NCBI GenBank assembly: GCA_025144025.1
Contig: JALXWS010000011.1
Coordinates: forward strand, 1 to 64,000
Source: Corynebacterium sp. p3-SID1241
Lineage (GTDB): Bacteria > Actinomycetota > Actinomycetes > Mycobacteriales > Mycobacteriaceae
Reading direction: 5' to 3'
Length of the DNA: 64,000 bases
Below are positions 60,183-64,000 of the stretch, in pieces. Each line of letters opens with the position of its first letter. Within the stretch, counting starts at the first letter, position 1. The position numbers and the translations under genes were made by a program. The notes under the pieces were generated by a model, which was given only the letters and a program-made list of their open reading frames with translations, did not search any database and was not told the DNA's origin.

Positions 60183-61208
60183 ATGAAGACCATGCATATC
60201 GATGACGTCCTCGACCGCGCTCACGTAGTCTCCCTCCCACTCGCCGTGCGTTTCCGCGGCATCACCACCAGGGAGGCCCTGCTTATCGATGGCCCGGCCG
60301 GCTGGGGCGAATTCGCGCCCTTCCTGGAGTACGGACCGGCCGAGTCCGCCGCTTGGCTACGCGCCGGGCTCGAGGCCGCATATGAGGGCTTCCCGGAGCC
60401 GGTGCGCGATTCCATCGAGGTCAACGCCACTATCCCGGCCGTGCCCGCCAGCGAGGTCCCGGCCGTGGTGGAGCGCTATCCCGGCTGCCGCACCTTCAAA
60501 ATCAAGGTGGCGGAAAAGGGTCACACGCTTGCCGACGACGCCGCTCGCGTACGCGCCGTCCGCGACGCCGTCACCCAACGCGGCGAAATCCCTATCCTGC
60601 GCGTGGACGCCAACGGCGGCTGGAGCGTCGATGAGGCGGTCGAGGCCGCGCAGATGATGATGCCGCTGGATTATATGGAACAGCCGTGTGCCACCACTGA
60701 GGAGCTCGCCCAGGTCCGTGGCCGACTTATGCGGGCCGGCCTTTTTGTGCGCGTTGCCGCCGATGAATCCATCCGCAAGGTCGCGGACCCTTATCGCGTG
60801 GCCGAGTTGCAGGCCGCGGACGTTGCCGTGGTCAAGCCCGCCCCGCTCGGCGGCGTGCGCCGCGTCCTCGAGGTGGCTCAGCACCTGCGCCAGCGTCATA
60901 TGGATATCACGGTAGCCTCCGCGCTCGATACCTCCATAGGCATCAATATGGGCCTTGCGGCCGTCGCCGCACTCCCGCGCATCTACGACGACGAGGACAT
61001 CGACGTCACCCCGGCCGCCGCCGGTCTTGCCACCGGCTCCCTTTTCGAAGAAGACGTCACCGCCCCGCGCCCGCTTATCGACGGCCATCTTTCCGCCGAT
61101 ATCCTCGCCCCCGACCCAGACCGTCTCGCTGCGCTCGCCGCGCCCGCCGACCGCCGCGACTGGTGGTTCGACCGCCTTCGCGCCTGCTGGCAGCACCTTG
61201 CTAAATAG
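60183..61208 (+). CDS. menC: O-succinylbenzoate synthase
   Basis: MenC dehydrates SHCHC to o-succinylbenzoate in the menaquinone route. The 341-residue enolase-superfamily protein shows FRGITTREALLI near the start, the KxK catalytic pair in FKIKVAEKG, the metal ligand aspartate in RVDANGGW, then YMEQP, and VVKPAPLGG with the second lysine. I use the ATG at 60183; an ATG at 60192 is equally possible. menD is not in the window. The CRISPR locus separates it from menB and menE. Confidence 0.92.
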   Translation: MKTMHIDDVLDRAHVVSLPLAVRFRGITTREALLIDGPAGWGEFAPFLEYGPAESAAWLRAGLEAAYEGFPEPVRDSIEVNATIPAVPASEVPAVVERYPGCRTFKIKVAEKGHTLADDAARVRAVRDAVTQRGEIPILRVDANGGWSVDEAVEAAQMMMPLDYMEQPCATTEELAQVRGRLMRAGLFVRVAADESIRKVADPYRVAELQAADVAVVKPAPLGGVRRVLEVAQHLRQRHMDITVASALDTSIGINMGLAAVAALPRIYDDEDIDVTPAAAGLATGSLFEEDVTAPRPLIDGHLSADILAPDPDRLAALAAPADRRDWWFDRLRACWQHLAK

Positions 61209-61282
61209 GGTCTAAAGCAAGCTTTGGTGAAACCTCCACACTGGAGCAGTCAATGCTCGCTGTCCAGCCCGCCACCTGTGCG

Positions 61283-61288
61283 TACGCT
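61283..61288 (+). promoter_or_regulatory. -10 element of the uvrA-like gene, leaderless arrangement
   Basis: TACGCT is followed by 7 nt and then the ATG at 61296. Confidence 0.5.
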
Positions 61289-61295
61289 AGAGGAC

Positions 61296-63722
61296 ATGTC
61301 TACTATCAAGGTCCGCGATGCCCACCTGCACAATCTGCGCAACGTCGACGTCGATATGCCCCGCGGTAAGCTCGTCGCGGTCACGGGAGTGTCTGGTTCG
61401 GGCAAGTCTTCGCTGGCATTCGGCACGATTCACGGCGAGGGCCAGCGTCGCTACCTCGAATCAGTAGCACCCTTCGCCCGCCGCCTCATTAGCTCGGCCG
61501 TCGACCCGCAGGTCAGCCAGGTGGAGGGCCTGCCACCGACGGTCGCGCTGCAGCAATCTACCTCCGGCGGCGGTGCGCGCTCCACGGTCGGCACGGTCTC
61601 CGCGCTTTCGAATAGCGTGCGCCTGCTCTATTCGCGCGCCGGTGATAACCCGGAGGGCCTGTACTCGGATTCTTTCTCACCCAATACCCCGGAGGGCATG
61701 TGCCCGCAGTGCCACGGCACGGGCGTGGTGCATGAGCCCACCGAGGAGTCCATGGTCCCAGATCCCACCCTCTCCATCGAGGAAGGCGCCATTCAAGCAT
61801 GGCCCGGTGCCTGGGCTGGCAAGAATTTCCACGACATCTTGATGAACTTGGGTTATGACCTGGATTCGCCGTGGCAGGACCTGCCACAAGAGGACCGCGA
61901 CTGGATCCTTTTTACCGAAGAGCGCCCCGTTGTCACGGTCAAACCTCTGCGCGGCAAGGACCAGATTCAGCGCAATTACGAGGGCACGTGGCGCTCGGTG
62001 GCTAGCTACTTGAATAAGACGCTGGCGGAGACCCAATCGGATACGCTGCGCAAGCGCACTCTGTCCTATATGGAATCCCGTGAGTGCGAGACCTGTGGCG
62101 GCCGCCGCCTCAACCCGGCCGCACTAAAGGTGACCTATGCGGGCATGCCCATCGATGAGCTGGGCGCGCTGCCGTTGGATAGGGTTCACGCGGTGCTCAG
62201 CAAGCAAAATCCGGAGGAGAACTCGGCCGAGGATTTGCTGCTCAAACAGATTCTTCCCGCCTTGACCTCGGCGCTTGAGCTCGGCTTGGCCCACCTGAGT
62301 TTGGATCGGCCGACGCAGAGCCTGTCCGGCGGCGAGATGCAGCGCATCCGTTTGGCCGCGCAGCTGCGCTCCGGTCTCTTCGGCGTAGCGTACGTGCTCG
62401 ACGAACCCTCTGCCGGACTGCACCCAGATGAGCGCGACGCGGTCATGGAGATGTGCCGCCGCTTCATCGCGGCCGGCAACTCCGTGCTCTTGGTGGAACA
62501 TGACATGGATTTGGTCGCGCAGGCGGATTGGCTCGTTGACGTCGGCCCGCTGGCCGGCGAGCGCGGCGGCAACATCGTTTATTCGGGCCCGGTCTCAGAT
62601 TACGACGCGGATACCCCCACCGCCCGCGCCTTGTCCAACCGCACGCTCGTGCTTGCCGACGACCCCCGTACCCCTTCCTCCCCCCTCGCCCTCCACGGCA
62701 TCAACGCACGCAGCATCAACAACTTGGATGTGGACTTCGGCTTAGGCCAATTCACGGCAGTCGCCGGTGTCTCCGGCTCGGGTAAATCCACCCTGGTCAG
62801 CACGGTGCTCGCCGGCCTACTGCGCCAATCCGCTACGGCCGTTTCCGACGAGGAGGAAGCCGAAGAACAAGGCTGGTCCGTCAGGAGCGCGGAGGGCTTT
62901 GACCAGGTTAAGCGCGTCGTGCAGATTACCCAAAAGCCCATTGGCCGCACCCCGCGTTCCACGCTGGCAACCTATACCGGGCTTTTCGATAATGTCCGCA
63001 AGCTCTTCGCCTCCACCGACGAGGCAAAGCAGCGCAAGTGGACGGTCTCGCGCTTTTCTTACAACGTGAAGCAAGGCCAGTGCCCCACCTGCGGAGGCGC
63101 GGGCAAGATCGAGGTGGAGCTGGTCTTCTTGCCGGGCTCGTACACGACCTGCCCAGAGTGCGGCGGCGCCCGCTTCAACGACGAGACCCTCGAGGTGGCC
63201 TGGCAGGGTCGCACCATCGCGGATATTTTGGAGCTCACCGTTGACGAAGCAGCAGAGGTCTTCGCCGAAGAGGACAAGATTTACCGCGCCATCGCCACCC
63301 TGCAGGCCGTTGGTTTGGGATACCTCCGCTTGGGCCAAGGCGCGCCTGAGCTCTCCGGCGGCGAAGCCCAGCGCATTAAGCTGGCCACCGAGCTGCAGCG
63401 CTCGCGCAACTCTCGCCGCGGCCACACGGTCTACTTGCTCGATGAGCCCACCACGGGCTTGCACCCGGCTGATATCGACCTGCTTAATGCTGAGCTGCAC
63501 AAGCTGGCGGATGCGGGGCATACGGTGGTCGTCGTCGAGCATGATCTTTCGGTGATGGCGAATGCGGACCGCATCATTGAGATGGGCCCAGGCGCCGGTG
63601 AAGACGGCGGTCAGGTCATCGCGGATGCCACCCCGGCGCAGCTAGCCAAGGAAAATACCGCCACCGGCCGCGCCTTGCGCGCGCGGCAGGAGAACAAAGC
63701 GGCCAGCATCATCTGCCCGTAA
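61296..63722 (+). CDS. UvrA-like ABC ATPase (short, UvrA2-type)
   Basis: An 808-residue double-ATPase protein related to excinuclease UvrA. There are two Walker A motifs (GVSGSGKSSLAF and GVSGSGKSTLVS), two signatures (LSGGEMQRIRLA and LSGGEAQRIKLA) and two Walker B motifs (VLDEPSAGLHP, LLDEPTTGLHP). Three zinc-type CxxC groups are visible (CPQCHGTG; CETCGG; CPTCGG with CPECGG). It is about 130 residues shorter than housekeeping UvrA, as in the UvrA2/drug-resistance class, and no uvrB or uvrC is nearby. A role in DNA damage or intercalator tolerance is likely, but not certain. Confidence 0.85.
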   Translation: MSTIKVRDAHLHNLRNVDVDMPRGKLVAVTGVSGSGKSSLAFGTIHGEGQRRYLESVAPFARRLISSAVDPQVSQVEGLPPTVALQQSTSGGGARSTVGTVSALSNSVRLLYSRAGDNPEGLYSDSFSPNTPEGMCPQCHGTGVVHEPTEESMVPDPTLSIEEGAIQAWPGAWAGKNFHDILMNLGYDLDSPWQDLPQEDRDWILFTEERPVVTVKPLRGKDQIQRNYEGTWRSVASYLNKTLAETQSDTLRKRTLSYMESRECETCGGRRLNPAALKVTYAGMPIDELGALPLDRVHAVLSKQNPEENSAEDLLLKQILPALTSALELGLAHLSLDRPTQSLSGGEMQRIRLAAQLRSGLFGVAYVLDEPSAGLHPDERDAVMEMCRRFIAAGNSVLLVEHDMDLVAQADWLVDVGPLAGERGGNIVYSGPVSDYDADTPTARALSNRTLVLADDPRTPSSPLALHGINARSINNLDVDFGLGQFTAVAGVSGSGKSTLVSTVLAGLLRQSATAVSDEEEAEEQGWSVRSAEGFDQVKRVVQITQKPIGRTPRSTLATYTGLFDNVRKLFASTDEAKQRKWTVSRFSYNVKQGQCPTCGGAGKIEVELVFLPGSYTTCPECGGARFNDETLEVAWQGRTIADILELTVDEAAEVFAEEDKIYRAIATLQAVGLGYLRLGQGAPELSGGEAQRIKLATELQRSRNSRRGHTVYLLDEPTTGLHPADIDLLNAELHKLADAGHTVVVVEHDLSVMANADRIIEMGPGAGEDGGQVIADATPAQLAKENTATGRALRARQENKAASIICP

Positions 63723-63776
63723 GCTATCGGAGAACTCTCTGGGATCTCACAGCTAAATGGGGTAGAGGTAGAATGT

Positions 63777-64000
63777 ATGACTACTAAAGGCCCTCAAGGC
63801 GGAAACCATGGCGATAATAATGAAACCCGCAGCTGGTCCAGCCCGGCGGATGATGCCACGCGCCAGATAGGCCGCGTGCCCGATAAAGCCGCTGGTCCCA
63901 GCCGTAACCAGCAGCGCCGCGAGCACCCCAAGCAGTACTTCCCGGGCGAGCAGCAGCCGCAGAATGAGACTCGTCAATTCGATGCTGCCGGTGACTACCA
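63777..64000 (+). CDS. Start of an unidentified hydrophilic protein (cut by the window)
   Basis: An open frame begins at the ATG at 63777 and runs off the window after about 74 codons. It starts MTTKGPQGGNHGDNN and is rich in Gln, Asn, Gly and charged residues, with no fold visible; such disordered starts often precede membrane domains in corynebacteria. GAGGT lies 8-12 nt upstream. The overlapping leftward frame 63753-63977 is hydrophobic but has worse codon use and is taken as a shadow. Confidence 0.6.
   Translation, partial: MTTKGPQGGNHGDNNETRSWSSPADDATRQIGRVPDKAAGPSRNQQRREHPKQYFPGEQQPQNETRQFDAAGDY

Noticed and set aside
63753..63977. Hydrophobic leftward frame at the right edge
   Set aside because: It overlaps the better supported rightward frame from 63777, lacks a ribosome-binding site, and its hydrophobicity follows from reading a Gln/Glu-rich gene backwards.

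Overview
The window is high-GC actinobacterial chromosome, almost certainly Corynebacterium. The evidence is the mycothiol gene mshA, a DIP1984-family gene, DUF445/DUF2516/DUF4229/LmeA-type proteins, a 33-residue bS22 ribosomal protein, and a gene order (gpmA-senX3-regX3-ppx-proC-...-hemA-hemC-hemD-hemB-hemE-hemY-hemL-tlpA-ccdA-resB-ccsB-...-menA-...-menE-menB-menC) that I recognise from C. glutamicum and relatives. Three neighbouring fatty-acyl-CoA ligase genes would suit a lipid-using, skin-type species, but the species itself cannot be fixed from the window.

Layout. 0.1-3.2 kb: a solitary Type IIG restriction-methylation gene with a gene-poor right flank. 3.7-11.7 kb: membrane and envelope housekeeping genes (DUF445, DUF2516, LmeA-like, murB, luxS, YihY). 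11.7-17.3 kb: a leftward operon fadD-ogt-fadD-fadD. 17.3-25.3 kb: mshA, gpmA, senX3-regX3, ppx, an Ala/Lys-rich membrane protein and proC. 25.5-27.5 kb: a BldC-like regulator, bS22, a HAD phosphatase and a glutaredoxin-like protein. 27.5-41 kb: the tetrapyrrole genes hemA, C, D, B, E, Y and L, split before hemL by a block holding an HNH nuclease, a dehydrogenase and a guanidinium exporter under a guanidine-III riboswitch. 41-45.7 kb: cytochrome c maturation system II. 46-54.6 kb: menaquinone genes interleaved with an ABC metal importer and its divergent DtxR/MntR-type regulator. 54.7-60.0 kb: a complete type II-C CRISPR-Cas locus. 60.2-64 kb: menC, a UvrA-like ATPase and the start of an unknown gene.

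How the parts work together. The hem genes run from glutamyl-tRNA to protoporphyrin/coproporphyrin. The adjacent ccd/res/ccs genes attach heme to cytochrome c, and the men genes make the menaquinone that feeds the same respiratory chain, so most of 27-61 kb serves respiration. The accessory parts are the restriction enzyme, the guanidinium block and the CRISPR locus.

The CRISPR locus has cas9 (1,099 residues from a TTG start), cas1 and cas2 leftward, and a rightward array of 8 intact 36-bp repeats. A tracrRNA lies immediately upstream of cas9 on the same strand; its anti-repeat can form 18 consecutive pairs with the repeat. The tracrRNA terminator lies only about 20 nt before the cas9 start, so cas expression may depend on read-through. 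Less obvious signals are a strongly over-represented 10-mer (CGTCGGCAAG, 16 exact copies, none in the restriction or CRISPR regions), at least nine promoters placed for leaderless mRNAs, seven convergent gene pairs sharing exactly 4 bp at their stop codons, and an unlisted 41-codon membrane gene between menB and menE.
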